Origin: Planococcus shenhongbingii
GTDB taxonomy: Bacteria; Bacillota; Bacilli; Bacillales_A; Planococcaceae
Assembly (NCBI RefSeq): GCF_030413635.1
Contig: NZ_CP129235.1
Coordinates: forward strand, 2,728,001-2,792,000
Direction of reading: 5' to 3'
DNA: 64,000 nt
Shown here: piece by piece, positions 27,950 through 35,883 of the stretch
Position numbering within the stretch: the first letter of the stretch is position 1
Layout of the letters: every line of letters begins with the position of its first letter
The notes under the pieces: generated by a model
What the model saw: the letters and a program-made list of their open reading frames with translations, nothing else
The model's database searches: none
Told to the model about the DNA's origin: nothing
Made by a program: the position numbers and the translations under genes

Positions 27950-28564
27950 TTAATCATCATCGTTATTATCATCGTCGTCATTGTCGTCATCGGTTTCCTG
28001 TTTGATGATTGAACCGTCTTTGGCATTGACTGTCACTTCATGTTCAGTTGATCCATTTTCAATCTCGAATTCGTATTGGACTACACCATCATCGTTGTCC
28101 AATTCCATGTCTTTAACTGTTCCGTTGGCAACAGCAAGAGCTGCCGCTGTCGCTTCTTCAGAACTGATCAAACCTTCAGTTGAAACGATATCATCTGAAT
28201 CATTATCATCGTTGTCTTCTCTTTCACGTTTTTGTTCCAGTATTTCACCAGTGTCGGCATCAAATTTCAAATCGTATTCAAAGCCTTCATGTGCAACATC
28301 CACTTCATAAACCGATCTGCTGCCTTCTCTCTCCAATTCAATATCCGTGATAGTACCATTAGCTATTTCCAACGCTTTGGCAGATGCCTCTTCGAATGTC
28401 AGCTTTGGCGCTTGCTGACTTGCTTGCTGGTTGCTATTTTGGACATTGGAATTGTTTGAATTGGTTTCTGCGTTTCCAGCTGGATTTGAATCTGTATTGG
28501 CTAGTACAATACCTCCGAATGTTAATGCTCCTGCAATTACTGGGATGTAAACGAATTTTTTCAT
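27950..28564 (-). CDS. Secreted PepSY-domain protein (YkoI-like)
   Basis: 204 residues with a signal peptide (1-22), two PepSY domains (about 55-113 and 130-188) and a C-terminal tail rich in Asp and Asn that may bind cations. It resembles B. subtilis YkoI, encoded next to ykoGH. PepSY domains are thought to inhibit proteases or sense the wall. AGGAGGAG precedes the ATG. The promoter region carries three CTCAT direct repeats, suggesting control by the neighbouring response regulator. Confidence 0.87.
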   Translation of the reverse strand: MKKFVYIPVIAGALTFGGIVLANTDSNPAGNAETNSNNSNVQNSNQQASQQAPKLTFEEASAKALEIANGTITDIELEREGSRSVYEVDVAHEGFEYDLKFDADTGEILEQKREREDNDDNDSDDIVSTEGLISSEEATAAALAVANGTVKDMELDNDDGVVQYEFEIENGSTEHEVTVNAKDGSIIKQETDDDNDDDDNNDDD

Positions 28565-28596
28565 GTTAATTTCTCCTCCTCATTTGTTATATCTTT

Positions 28597-28650
28597 ACTA
28601 TAGCCCCCGCTTCTGAGAAGACGATGAGGGGTTTATGAGAATTTGATGAG
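28597..28650 (-). promoter_or_regulatory. Candidate response-regulator binding array and promoter before the PepSY gene
   Basis: The minus strand carries CTCAT three times at 28646-28650, 28635-28639 and 28624-28628, exactly 11 bp apart, as OmpR-type dimers prefer. They cover the -35 position of a -10 box TATAGT (28597-28602), whose -35 is otherwise poor. Such a layout fits an activated promoter. YkoG is the natural candidate regulator, but this is inference. Confidence 0.55.
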
Positions 28651-28674
28651 AAATTCATTAAGAATTCTAATGGT

Positions 28675-29382
28675 TTAATCATCCCACTCCACGGTCAAGG
28701 TTTCACCGCGGATTGCATGGATTTGGACAGTTACTTCCTGTTCTGTTTCTTCGTTTTCAATTTCCACTAAATAATAGCCGCCATCTTCGGTTTGCACAAA
28801 TTCGACTTCCTGCACTTCCCCGTCAAGCGTCTGTTTCGCAATAGCAATTGCTTCATCTTTTGAAATCACTGGGTTCGGTTCAGGTTCTGGAACAGGTTTG
28901 TTGTCCGCTTCAATAGCCGAGTTTGTTGTAATTTTTCGGACTTCGCCTGTCTTGGAAGCTACGAACACTGTTGCTATATTTTCACCATCTTTTATTTTCA
29001 CTTCATATTCACGCTTATCTTTTGAGTAAGTGACTTTTTCCAAGGTCCCATCAACTTCTTTTAACGCAGCCGCTGCTGCCTGTTCTTTTGTCAGTTCAAC
29101 TGGCTGTTCCTTTTTCTCAACGAGTTTCATCGACTCGACTTGGCCTGTCTCTTTGTTGACGATTGCGGTATAAAGACCATCTGCCTTATCAAAGTCCACT
29201 GCAAAACTGTCTTCGGATTCAGATGTCCCGACTGCCTCTCCCCCATACATTTCCAGTACCGATTGCTCTGCTTCAGCAGCACTGATGCTTTCAGTACCGA
29301 TGAACGGGTTCAAGAGATAGGCGATGACAATAACGCCAAGCAAGATGGTTCCTGCTGCCATAAGCATCCATTTTCTCATCAT
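28675..29382 (-). CDS. Membrane-anchored triple PepSY-domain protein
   Basis: 235 residues with an N-terminal helix (about 5-27) as anchor and three PepSY-like repeats (about 35-85, 100-155 and 175-233), facing outward. The gene overlaps the end of ykoH (ATGATG over the TGA), so it is the third gene of a ykoG-ykoH operon and may act as an accessory sensor or inhibitor of that kinase. The second ATG, at 29379, is at the better distance from AGGAGGG, so the start may be one codon later. Confidence 0.85.
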   Translation of the reverse strand: MMRKWMLMAAGTILLGVIVIAYLLNPFIGTESISAAEAEQSVLEMYGGEAVGTSESEDSFAVDFDKADGLYTAIVNKETGQVESMKLVEKKEQPVELTKEQAAAAALKEVDGTLEKVTYSKDKREYEVKIKDGENIATVFVASKTGEVRKITTNSAIEADNKPVPEPEPNPVISKDEAIAIAKQTLDGEVQEVEFVQTEDGGYYLVEIENEETEQEVTVQIHAIRGETLTVEWDD

Positions 29383-30749
29383 AATCCCTCCTGGCTCGAT
29401 TGTACCGCGCCAACATTAAAATCCGATGAGAAAATAATTGAAACAGTTGTCCCCATCTGCTCAATGCTTTCAATTTCCAATTCGATGCCCAGCGAATCCG
29501 CCAATTGCCTGGCGAGCGATAACCCAAGGCCCGATCCCCCAGTTTCGCGGCTTCGTGCCTTATCCACCCGGTAGAAGCGCTCAAAGATGAATGGCAGTGA
29601 TTCTTTCGGGATTCCGATGCCGTAGTCCCGGATTTGAATAAGGGTGCGCCCTTCATTTTTAGCCACCACTTCAATCCGATCGCTGCTGTATTTACGTGCA
29701 TTGTCAAGCAGAATGTATAACAGCTGCTTGAGCTTCGCAAGGTCCGTCGTTACAAATAGATCCGGTTCGCTTGTTTGCAATAAAAACTCCCGGTTATATG
29801 AAGTCGTCAGAGCCGCAGTTGTTTGCTCAAGCACTTCCACAATATTTACTTTCGAATATTCAAGCTGCGACTCACTTTGCCGCGCAATATGCAATAATTG
29901 CTCGATTAAAGCTTTCATACGGTCCGTTTCGTTCCGGATTGCGGTAAGCCCTTCGCCGGCAATTTTTTCATCGCGCATCCCTTGCCGCTGCAGCAATTTG
30001 GCGTAGCTGCCAATCACCGTCAAAGGCGTCTTCAATTCATGGGAGGCGTTCGATACAAATTCTTCCTGCTTTGTGTAGTTTTCTTCTAGAAGAGCCATCA
30101 TTTCGTTGAATGTCTGACCCATTTGGCCGATTTCATCATTTGTTTCTCCAGCAGTCTGCAATTTCTCGAATTTGCCGTTGCGCTGAATGCGTGTCATCGT
30201 ATTGGTCAAATCAGTGATTGGCTTCGTAATGATCCTGCCAAGAACGATGCTCGAAATCACGACCGGAATCATGGCAAGCACCGTCACCGTGATAAGAACA
30301 AGACGTAAAGTCTGAAGATTGCCCGTTACTTCCCGCATCGACTGGGCTATCGTCAAATTTGCCACTTCTCCATCTGTCCAAATAACAGGAGTTGTCACAT
30401 ACACGAAAAGCTCATCTTCTACTTGTATGGTGCCTGAAGCTTCCGGCAAATCTGCGGGTAGTTCCGTCTGCACTGAAGGATCTTGGATTGTCGGGATTAA
30501 TTCATTTCCATTTCGATTAACTTGGATTGAACCATTAACTGGAACATAGCCTCGCAGTACGGTCCGGGGATCTTCTGTCGAAGTTTCATTTAACTTTGTC
30601 ACGACGACACTGGCTTCGGTACGCAACTGGGTGACTTCCGATGAATACGTCAATCGGCTGAATGAAAAATAAATCACTGTCATAAGCACCAGTAGAATGA
30701 CCAGCATCAGCAGCGTCGTCCAAATATGGATTTTATTTTTCAGTTTCAT
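29379..30749 (-). CDS. ykoH: Two-component sensor histidine kinase YkoH
   Basis: 456 residues: a first helix (about 10-32), an outside sensor domain to about 150, a second helix (150-171), HAMP (172-224), phosphorylation H237 in NASHELKTP, and a HATPase domain with LLYILLDNARKYS, DYGIGIPKESL and GSGLGLSLA. It overlaps ykoG by 17 bases and has GGAGCATATTA before the ATG. Gene order and neighbouring PepSY genes match ykoGHI of Bacillus. The signal sensed is unknown. Confidence 0.93.
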   Translation of the reverse strand: MKLKNKIHIWTTLLMLVILLVLMTVIYFSFSRLTYSSEVTQLRTEASVVVTKLNETSTEDPRTVLRGYVPVNGSIQVNRNGNELIPTIQDPSVQTELPADLPEASGTIQVEDELFVYVTTPVIWTDGEVANLTIAQSMREVTGNLQTLRLVLITVTVLAMIPVVISSIVLGRIITKPITDLTNTMTRIQRNGKFEKLQTAGETNDEIGQMGQTFNEMMALLEENYTKQEEFVSNASHELKTPLTVIGSYAKLLQRQGMRDEKIAGEGLTAIRNETDRMKALIEQLLHIARQSESQLEYSKVNIVEVLEQTTAALTTSYNREFLLQTSEPDLFVTTDLAKLKQLLYILLDNARKYSSDRIEVVAKNEGRTLIQIRDYGIGIPKESLPFIFERFYRVDKARSRETGGSGLGLSLARQLADSLGIELEIESIEQMGTTVSIIFSSDFNVGAVQSSQEGL

Positions 30750-31431
30750 TAATATGCTCCTTCAAGACATAGCCCACGCCTCGAACGGTTTGGATATAAG
30801 TGGAAGATTCCCCCGCATCCACTTTTTTGCGCAAATAACGGATATACACATCAATGACATTCGTATCTCCGTAATAATCATAGCCCCATACGGCATTCAG
30901 CACTTGCTCACGGCTAAGCACTTGGTGTGGATGCTGCATTAAATACAGCAGCAAATCAAACTCGCGCGGCGTGAGCTCAATGGCTCTTCCGTTTCTGGAA
31001 ACTTCCCGTGTCGTTTCATTCAGCTCTAAATCTTCAAAGCGGCGCACTTCTGAATGGCCGTTTCCGGCAGACAATCGCAGGCACGCGCGGATGCGAGCCA
31101 GCAGCTCTTCGATTTCAAATGGTTTTGTTACATAGTCATTGGCCCCTAAATCAAGACCGGCCACTTTATCTTTGACATCATTTTTGGCTGTCAGTAAAAT
31201 GACCGGAACGGTGGAATCCGAAGAACGAATGCGCTTCAATACGTCCAATCCGTGGATTTCCGGGAGCATTAAATCCAGCAAAATCAAATCCCAGTCATTT
31301 TCCCGAAATTGAATAAGGCCTTCCGATCCGGTATGGGCAACTCCTGTTTTATACCCTTCATATGTAAGTTCAAGTTCCAATACACGCGCAATATTCTTTT
31401 CATCTTCTACTATCAGAATGCGTTCTGCCAT
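30733..31431 (-). CDS. ykoG: OmpR-family response regulator YkoG
   Basis: 232 residues. The receiver domain carries the phospho-acceptor D53 in LLDLMLPE, acidic pocket residues E9 and D10, and K103 in YVTKPF. The winged-helix domain (about 130-228) contains LTPREFDLLLYLM and VWGYDYYGDTNVIDVYIRYLR. I use ATG 31431 with AGAGGTGAAGG upstream, over the in-frame GTG nine bases earlier. First gene of the ykoG-ykoH-PepSY unit, starting shortly after the terminator of the aldehyde dehydrogenase gene. Confidence 0.93.
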   Translation of the reverse strand: MAERILIVEDEKNIARVLELELTYEGYKTGVAHTGSEGLIQFRENDWDLILLDLMLPEIHGLDVLKRIRSSDSTVPVILLTAKNDVKDKVAGLDLGANDYVTKPFEIEELLARIRACLRLSAGNGHSEVRRFEDLELNETTREVSRNGRAIELTPREFDLLLYLMQHPHQVLSREQVLNAVWGYDYYGDTNVIDVYIRYLRKKVDAGESSTYIQTVRGVGYVLKEHINETEK

Positions 31432-31459
31432 TTCCTTCACCTCTTACTGATTATTCTAG

Positions 31460-31500
31460 CAAACCTAAAGAAAAAAGCGACCCGCAGGCCGCTTATTTTA
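31460..31500 (-). terminator. Terminator of the aldehyde dehydrogenase gene
   Basis: On the minus strand GCGGCC TGC GGGTCGC is followed by six T; the upper stem is short and imperfect. Confidence 0.6.
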
Positions 31501-32881
31501 ATACCGTTCTGACTAACCGGACCCTCTTTCCATATGGAGGGAATAGCAGATTAGTCGACAGCTTAGTGGATTTTTTCAATATCGATTTGGCATGTGTAAA
31601 TGTTTCGAAACTTGCTTTTCCATGATAAGAATTGATGCCGGAAGTTCCAATACCGCCAAACGGAAGATAGGGGCTGCCAACATGGGATACCGTGTCATTG
31701 ATGCAACCTCCGCCGAACGGCAGTTCTTCCAGGAAAAAGTTGATGGCGCGTTCATTTTCCGAGAACATATACGCCGACAATGGCTTTGGCATTTTTCGGA
31801 TATGGCGCAATAATGCCGGAAGGTCAGTATATGTAATAACCGGAAGAATTGGGCCAAATATTTCTTCTTCCATGGAAGGGCTATTCCATTGGATATTCTC
31901 AAGGACTACCGGTTCAATATAGCGCTCATTCCGGTCCATCTTCCCGCCTGTTACGATATGGGCGGATTCTTTTTCAATAATTGACGCCAACCGGTCAAAA
32001 TGCTGCGGTGAAACGATACGGCCGTAATCCGGGCTTTCTTGTGCATTTTTTCCATAAAAGCTTCGGATAGCTTTGACCAGTTTTTTCATAAACTCCTCTT
32101 TCACGGACTCACGCACACATACATAATCCGGAGCGACACAAGTTTGTCCTGTATTCATCAATTTTCCCCATGCAATACGTTTTGCCGCCAGGTCCAGATT
32201 GGCGGTTTGGTCGACGATTGCCGGGCTTTTCCCTCCCAGCTCCAACGTAATCGGAGTCAGGCGCTCAGAAGCGGCCTTCATGATGACTTTTCCAACATTA
32301 ACGCTGCCGGTAAAGAAAATATAATCAAATGGAGCATGGATAAGCGCAGTCACTTCTTCCCGTTCCCCTTCCACCACTTGTATATAATAGGATGGAAACG
32401 TTTTTTCAATTAGCTGTCGAATCACCCGTGTGACATTCGGGGTGGTCTCCGACGGTTTAACTACAGCGCAGTTGCCGCCAATTATGGCACCGATCAACGG
32501 TTCCATTATCAATTGGAAAGGATAATTGAACGGCCCGATGATCAATACAGAGCCATAAGGTTCCCGCAGCACAAAACTTTTTGCAGGCTGAAAATGCAAT
32601 GGTGTCTTCACTTGTACAGGCTCCATCCATTCATCCAGTTGCTTTGTCATAAAACCGATGCTGTCGAGAACGAATCCTATTTCTGTGGTATATGCCTCAA
32701 ATTCGCTTTTTCCCAAATCCTTCTTCAATGCTTGCGTAATTTCTTTCTCATATTCCACAATGGCTTGTTTTAAGCGTTGGAGCTGTGCTTTGCGGAAACT
32801 GGCACTTTTTGTGGCACCGGTATAAAAAAAGTCATGCTGTTGTTCAATAAGCGTTTCGACGCTTGCGGACGTAACTTCCAT
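31493..32881 (-). CDS. Aldehyde dehydrogenase (YwdH-like, class 3)
   Basis: 462-residue NAD(P)-dependent aldehyde dehydrogenase of the shorter, class-3-like type. The catalytic glutamate lies in ITLELGGKSPAIV and the nucleophilic cysteine in NTGQTCVAPDYV; the cofactor loop reads FTGSVNVGK. It has a C-terminal basic extension (KKSTKL...GKRVRL) of the kind used for membrane association by fatty-aldehyde enzymes. GGAGGCTCAAATA precedes the ATG. Likely oxidises long-chain or aromatic aldehydes. Confidence 0.92.
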   Translation of the reverse strand: MEVTSASVETLIEQQHDFFYTGATKSASFRKAQLQRLKQAIVEYEKEITQALKKDLGKSEFEAYTTEIGFVLDSIGFMTKQLDEWMEPVQVKTPLHFQPAKSFVLREPYGSVLIIGPFNYPFQLIMEPLIGAIIGGNCAVVKPSETTPNVTRVIRQLIEKTFPSYYIQVVEGEREEVTALIHAPFDYIFFTGSVNVGKVIMKAASERLTPITLELGGKSPAIVDQTANLDLAAKRIAWGKLMNTGQTCVAPDYVCVRESVKEEFMKKLVKAIRSFYGKNAQESPDYGRIVSPQHFDRLASIIEKESAHIVTGGKMDRNERYIEPVVLENIQWNSPSMEEEIFGPILPVITYTDLPALLRHIRKMPKPLSAYMFSENERAINFFLEELPFGGGCINDTVSHVGSPYLPFGGIGTSGINSYHGKASFETFTHAKSILKKSTKLSTNLLFPPYGKRVRLVRTVLK

Positions 32882-32942
32882 TATTTGAGCCTCCTTGTTA
32901 ATGCGTTCATTTTAGTACTTTACCCGCTATCAGTTCTGGCAA

Positions 32943-33869
32943 TCAATTTTTCTGAAGTAAATGATCAATATACCGCTGCGCGACCAAACCTTCTTCAAAA
33001 GTGACTAGGAAAGTCGACTGGGTACGCATGGCATCAAATAAAGTCGGCACTTCCACAAAATCCGTGATTTGTTTCCGCTCTTCGTATTTTCGCTCTTCAT
33101 AAAGATTCGACCAATTCTCAAGCGTCAACACGCCTTCTTCACCGTAAACCTTAAATTGCAACAGTTCTTTTTGGCCGATCCCACTGAGCCCGGTAATTAA
33201 AAATGGAATATTGCCGGCAGTCAATCCATGGGCTATGATGCCAGTTTCGCATTTATCCTCTTGTTCCGGATAACTGATTTGATGCGATGCAATCTTCAAT
33301 TCCCCGAATACACGGTTCAACAGCTGCAGATAATGAGGAAATACTTCACGAACAAAGCCGCCTTGGCTTCTTGAAGCAATCCATGGATTTTGCTGCCAAG
33401 CCCGCGGCCAGTCCGGGAAAAAAGTCTGCAGTTCAATTCGCGTTATTTTACCGATATTGCCGGTGCGGATCCGCTTGACCATGTCATGGACAGCCGGAGA
33501 ATACATTAAAGGAAAATGCATAGCAGTCCGGATACGGCTTTTTTCAACAGCTGCTACCATTTCTTCCCCGTCTGCCAAATTGTGTGCCAAAGGTTTTTCG
33601 CTTAACACATGTATTCCAGCACCTGCAGCTCGTTTGGCTATTTCCGAATGTAATGCGGGAGGTGTGCCGATATACAGCCAATCAATATTAGAATGGAGGA
33701 TCGATTCAAACGAATCCGCGATCGGGACCCCATATGTTTTATTCAGATATTGAAGACGTTCCTGCTGCACATCATAAACGCCTTTGATGTCTATTTTGCC
33801 GTCTTGCTGCATTTCCTTAATGATGCGTTCCCCTACAATGCCAGCTCCAATAATGCCGATTGAAATCAT
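32943..33869 (-). CDS. Gfo/Idh/MocA family oxidoreductase
   Basis: 308 residues. The N-terminal Rossmann fold has GIIGAGIVGERI at residues 5-16, and the family motif EKPLAHNLADGEEM (catalytic Lys region) is near 92. These enzymes oxidise sugars or cyclitols with NAD(P). No sugar transporter or catabolic partner is adjacent, so the substrate is open. AGAGGGATAAA precedes the ATG. It lies 61 bases upstream of the aldehyde dehydrogenase on the same strand and may share its transcript. Confidence 0.87.
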   Translation of the reverse strand: MISIGIIGAGIVGERIIKEMQQDGKIDIKGVYDVQQERLQYLNKTYGVPIADSFESILHSNIDWLYIGTPPALHSEIAKRAAGAGIHVLSEKPLAHNLADGEEMVAAVEKSRIRTAMHFPLMYSPAVHDMVKRIRTGNIGKITRIELQTFFPDWPRAWQQNPWIASRSQGGFVREVFPHYLQLLNRVFGELKIASHQISYPEQEDKCETGIIAHGLTAGNIPFLITGLSGIGQKELLQFKVYGEEGVLTLENWSNLYEERKYEERKQITDFVEVPTLFDAMRTQSTFLVTFEEGLVAQRYIDHLLQKN

Positions 33870-33986
33870 TTTATCCCTCTTTTCCGCAAGGCCTAAAGGC
33901 TTATTTTATTTCTCTCTGTTTATTAGTGTAACCTTTAGGGGTATAGAATAGTCAAACAATAATAATATGATTTTCAGGAGGAATGT

Positions 33987-34133
33987 ATGATGGGCAAACA
34001 AGTAAACTGGTGGGAACCAATTTTTTCAGGTGAACTGGAAGTAGGATTAAACAAAGATAAATTGGACGATATGGAACAGGAATCATTTCTTTATTTTAAT
34101 GAAGCTCAAATTGATATGGAGTCACACGCTTAA
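33987..34133 (+). CDS. Small acidic protein, 48 residues
   Basis: A short gene with an excellent ribosome site (TCAGGAGGAATGT) before tandem ATG codons. The protein is acidic and soluble, with a Trp pair near the N terminus (VNWWEPIFSGEL) and Asp/Glu-rich helices after it. A rho-independent terminator follows 40 bases after the stop, so the unit looks complete and independently expressed. I do not recognise the family. Confidence 0.7.
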   Translation: MMGKQVNWWEPIFSGELEVGLNKDKLDDMEQESFLYFNEAQIDMESHA

Positions 34134-34175
34134 TTGAAACGTTCACTAGCTGAATACAGTCGCTGCAGTACATAA

Positions 34176-34214
34176 AAAACGCCTTGTTCAATGATTCATT
34201 GAGAAGGCGTTTTG
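34176..34214 (+). terminator. Terminator of the 48-residue gene
   Basis: AAAACGCCTT pairs with AAGGCGTTTT, and the long loop contains a second small stem (TCAATG/CATTGA). Confidence 0.8.
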
Positions 34215-34363
34215 TCATGTCCAGATTCTTTTGTACATTTCCTCTCTATAAAATAGCGCTGAATAAAAAAGGTACGGCATCGGTTCCGGCAGATACGGCA
34301 ACAGTTTTAGTTGCAAGCTGTACATCAAGTAAATATAATGAAAAAATGGAAGCAGGGATCAAT

Positions 34364-35086
34364 ATGAATAGATTTATAGGCTTATTAACAGCATTATTAT
34401 TGCTTACTGGATGTGGGTTGCAGGATTCCACCGACACAACTGGAACTACGGATCGCATTGACGTGGAAGTCACCTCCGTTATTGACGGTGATACCATCAA
34501 AATCATGTATGAAGGAAAAGAAGAAACGGTTCGCTATCTGCTGATCGATACACCGGAAACAAACCATCCACGTCTCGGAAAACAGCCGCTTGGCAGCGAA
34601 GCCACCGCCGAAAATAAAAGGCTCATCGAATCGGGTGATGTGTCTATTGAATTCGATGTAGGCGGCCGTTTTGATGACTATGGACGGATGCTGGCCTATA
34701 TCTATGTAGATGGAGAAAGTGTGCAGGAGCAGATGCTTGAAGCAGGGTTTGCCCGTGTTGCTTACGTTTATCCGCCAAATACGCGTTATGTTGAGGAATT
34801 TGAGGAAGCGGAACAAATCGCCCAAGAAGCTGGCATCGGTATTTGGGAATTTGAGGATTATTCGACGGAACGCGGCTTCGATGCAGATGCATACGGCAAT
34901 GTAAGCGGGCATAGCCCCCAAAATTCTAATGACAGCAAATGCCGGATCAAAGGAAATATTAACCGCCACGGGGATAAAATCTATCATATGCCTGATGAAG
35001 GTTCATATGAACAAACCAACCCTGAGGAATGGTTTTGCACAGAACAAGAAGCGCGGGATGCAGGATTCAGAAGCACAGGAAGTTAA
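34364..35086 (+). CDS. Thermonuclease-like lipoprotein with C-terminal sunset domain
   Basis: 240 residues. A lipoprotein signal ends at LLTGC, so the mature protein would be lipid-anchored outside the cell. The SNase fold spans about 32-165, with catalytic-type segments VIDGDTIKI, YLLIDTPET, GRFDDYGRMLAYI and AGFARV. The last 50 residues (CRIKGNINRHGDKIYHMP...WFCTEQEARDAGFR) look like the 'sunset' domain often attached to such nucleases. I start at 34364, since upstream codons overlap a terminator. It probably degrades external DNA/RNA. Confidence 0.88.
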   Translation: MNRFIGLLTALLLLTGCGLQDSTDTTGTTDRIDVEVTSVIDGDTIKIMYEGKEETVRYLLIDTPETNHPRLGKQPLGSEATAENKRLIESGDVSIEFDVGGRFDDYGRMLAYIYVDGESVQEQMLEAGFARVAYVYPPNTRYVEEFEEAEQIAQEAGIGIWEFEDYSTERGFDADAYGNVSGHSPQNSNDSKCRIKGNINRHGDKIYHMPDEGSYEQTNPEEWFCTEQEARDAGFRSTGS

Positions 35087-35101
35087 TTGAGGAGGTTTTT
35101 T

Positions 35102-35623
35102 ATGCAAGTCATCGTTCTACGGCTCGATTATCATGCATCCAATATCCTGGAGCAGCTGCAGCAGCAGGCACAAAGCGCAAGCTTAAAGCAGGAAGCTGCT
35201 TTGCCGCCGCATATTACGCTCCAAACATTCAACCAGACCAATCCAATTGACTTGAAAAAAGCCGTCGAACAATGGGCTGGACAAACAAAGCAGTTTTCTT
35301 TATCATTTGCATCTCTCGGATTTTTCAAGCAGCAAGGATGTTTTTACGCTTCAACCATTTATACAAAACCATTAGCACAACTGCATGAAGCATTAAATCT
35401 TTCAACGCGTGAATTCACTGGGCAAAAGAATTATTACATGCCTGAACACTGGGTGCCTCATTCCACAATCATCAACAATATTGCCCCTCCATTTTGGGGT
35501 CCGATGTTTGCACGTCTTTCAATGGAATTTGAGCCATTTGAAGGCAAAGCAGCCGCTATCGAATGCTGGTCACTGGTCCACGGAAAAGCACAAACGGAAT
35601 GGAGTATTTTTCTTTCCAAATAG
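35102..35623 (+). CDS. 2'-5' RNA ligase / 2H phosphoesterase family protein
   Basis: 173 residues with the two HxT/S motifs of the 2H phosphoesterase superfamily: PPHITLQ near residue 37 and VPHSTII near 118. These enzymes act on 2',3'-cyclic or 2'-5' linked nucleotides; the substrate is not known. GAGGAGGTTTTTT precedes ATG 35102, and it follows the nuclease gene by 15 bases. The yjcG gene at 41 kb is a second, divergent member of the superfamily in this window. Confidence 0.85.
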   Translation: MQVIVLRLDYHASNILEQLQQQAQSASLKQEAALPPHITLQTFNQTNPIDLKKAVEQWAGQTKQFSLSFASLGFFKQQGCFYASTIYTKPLAQLHEALNLSTREFTGQKNYYMPEHWVPHSTIINNIAPPFWGPMFARLSMEFEPFEGKAAAIECWSLVHGKAQTEWSIFLSK

Positions 35624-35627
35624 GCTA

Positions 35628-35655
35628 TTGACTTTTCACTAGGGCACGTTATAAT
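35628..35655 (+). promoter_or_regulatory. Promoter of tRNA-Val
   Basis: TTGACT, 16 bases, then TATAAT; initiation would fall about 15 bases before the tRNA. The -35 lies just after the stop codon of the preceding gene. Confidence 0.85.
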
Positions 35656-35676
35656 TATATTTGTCCTGGAAATTGA

Positions 35677-35749
35677 GATTCCTTAGCTCAGCTGGGAGAG
35701 CGCTACCTTGACAGGGTAGAGGTCGCTGGTTCGAGCCCAGTAGGAATCA
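35677..35749 (+). tRNA. tRNA-Val (anticodon GAC)
   Basis: A 73-base cloverleaf: acceptor GATTCCT/AGGAATC with discriminator A, D stem GCTC/GAGC, anticodon stem CTACC/GGTAG around loop TTGACAG (anticodon GAC, valine), variable loop AGGTC, and T stem GCTGG/CCAGT with TTCGAGC loop. CCA is not encoded. Confidence 0.96.
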
Positions 35750-35799
35750 TTGGGTGCCAAACCCACAGCAAGCTTTAGGAACAAAGTTTGCTAAGAAAA

Positions 35800-35832
35800 A
35801 GCCGTTGCCTTCGGGCAGCGGCTTTTTTATTT
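35800..35832 (+). terminator. Terminator after tRNA-Val
   Basis: GCCGTTGCC TTCG GGCAGCGGC followed by six T. Confidence 0.92.
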
Positions 35833-35842
35833 TTATTTATAA

Positions 35843-35880
35843 CCCCCTTGAGGAGCACGTTGCTTCTCAAGGGGCTTTTT
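35843..35880. terminator. Terminator of the TRAP permease gene
   Basis: CCCCTTGAG and CTCAAGGGG pair around a 14-base loop; the stem lies just past the stop codon of the minus-strand permease gene and has T on both sides. Confidence 0.8.
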
Positions 35881-35883
35881 CGG

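Noticed and set aside
34184..34363. N-terminal extension of the nuclease to 300 residues
   Set aside because: It overlaps a terminator and would bury the lipoprotein signal.
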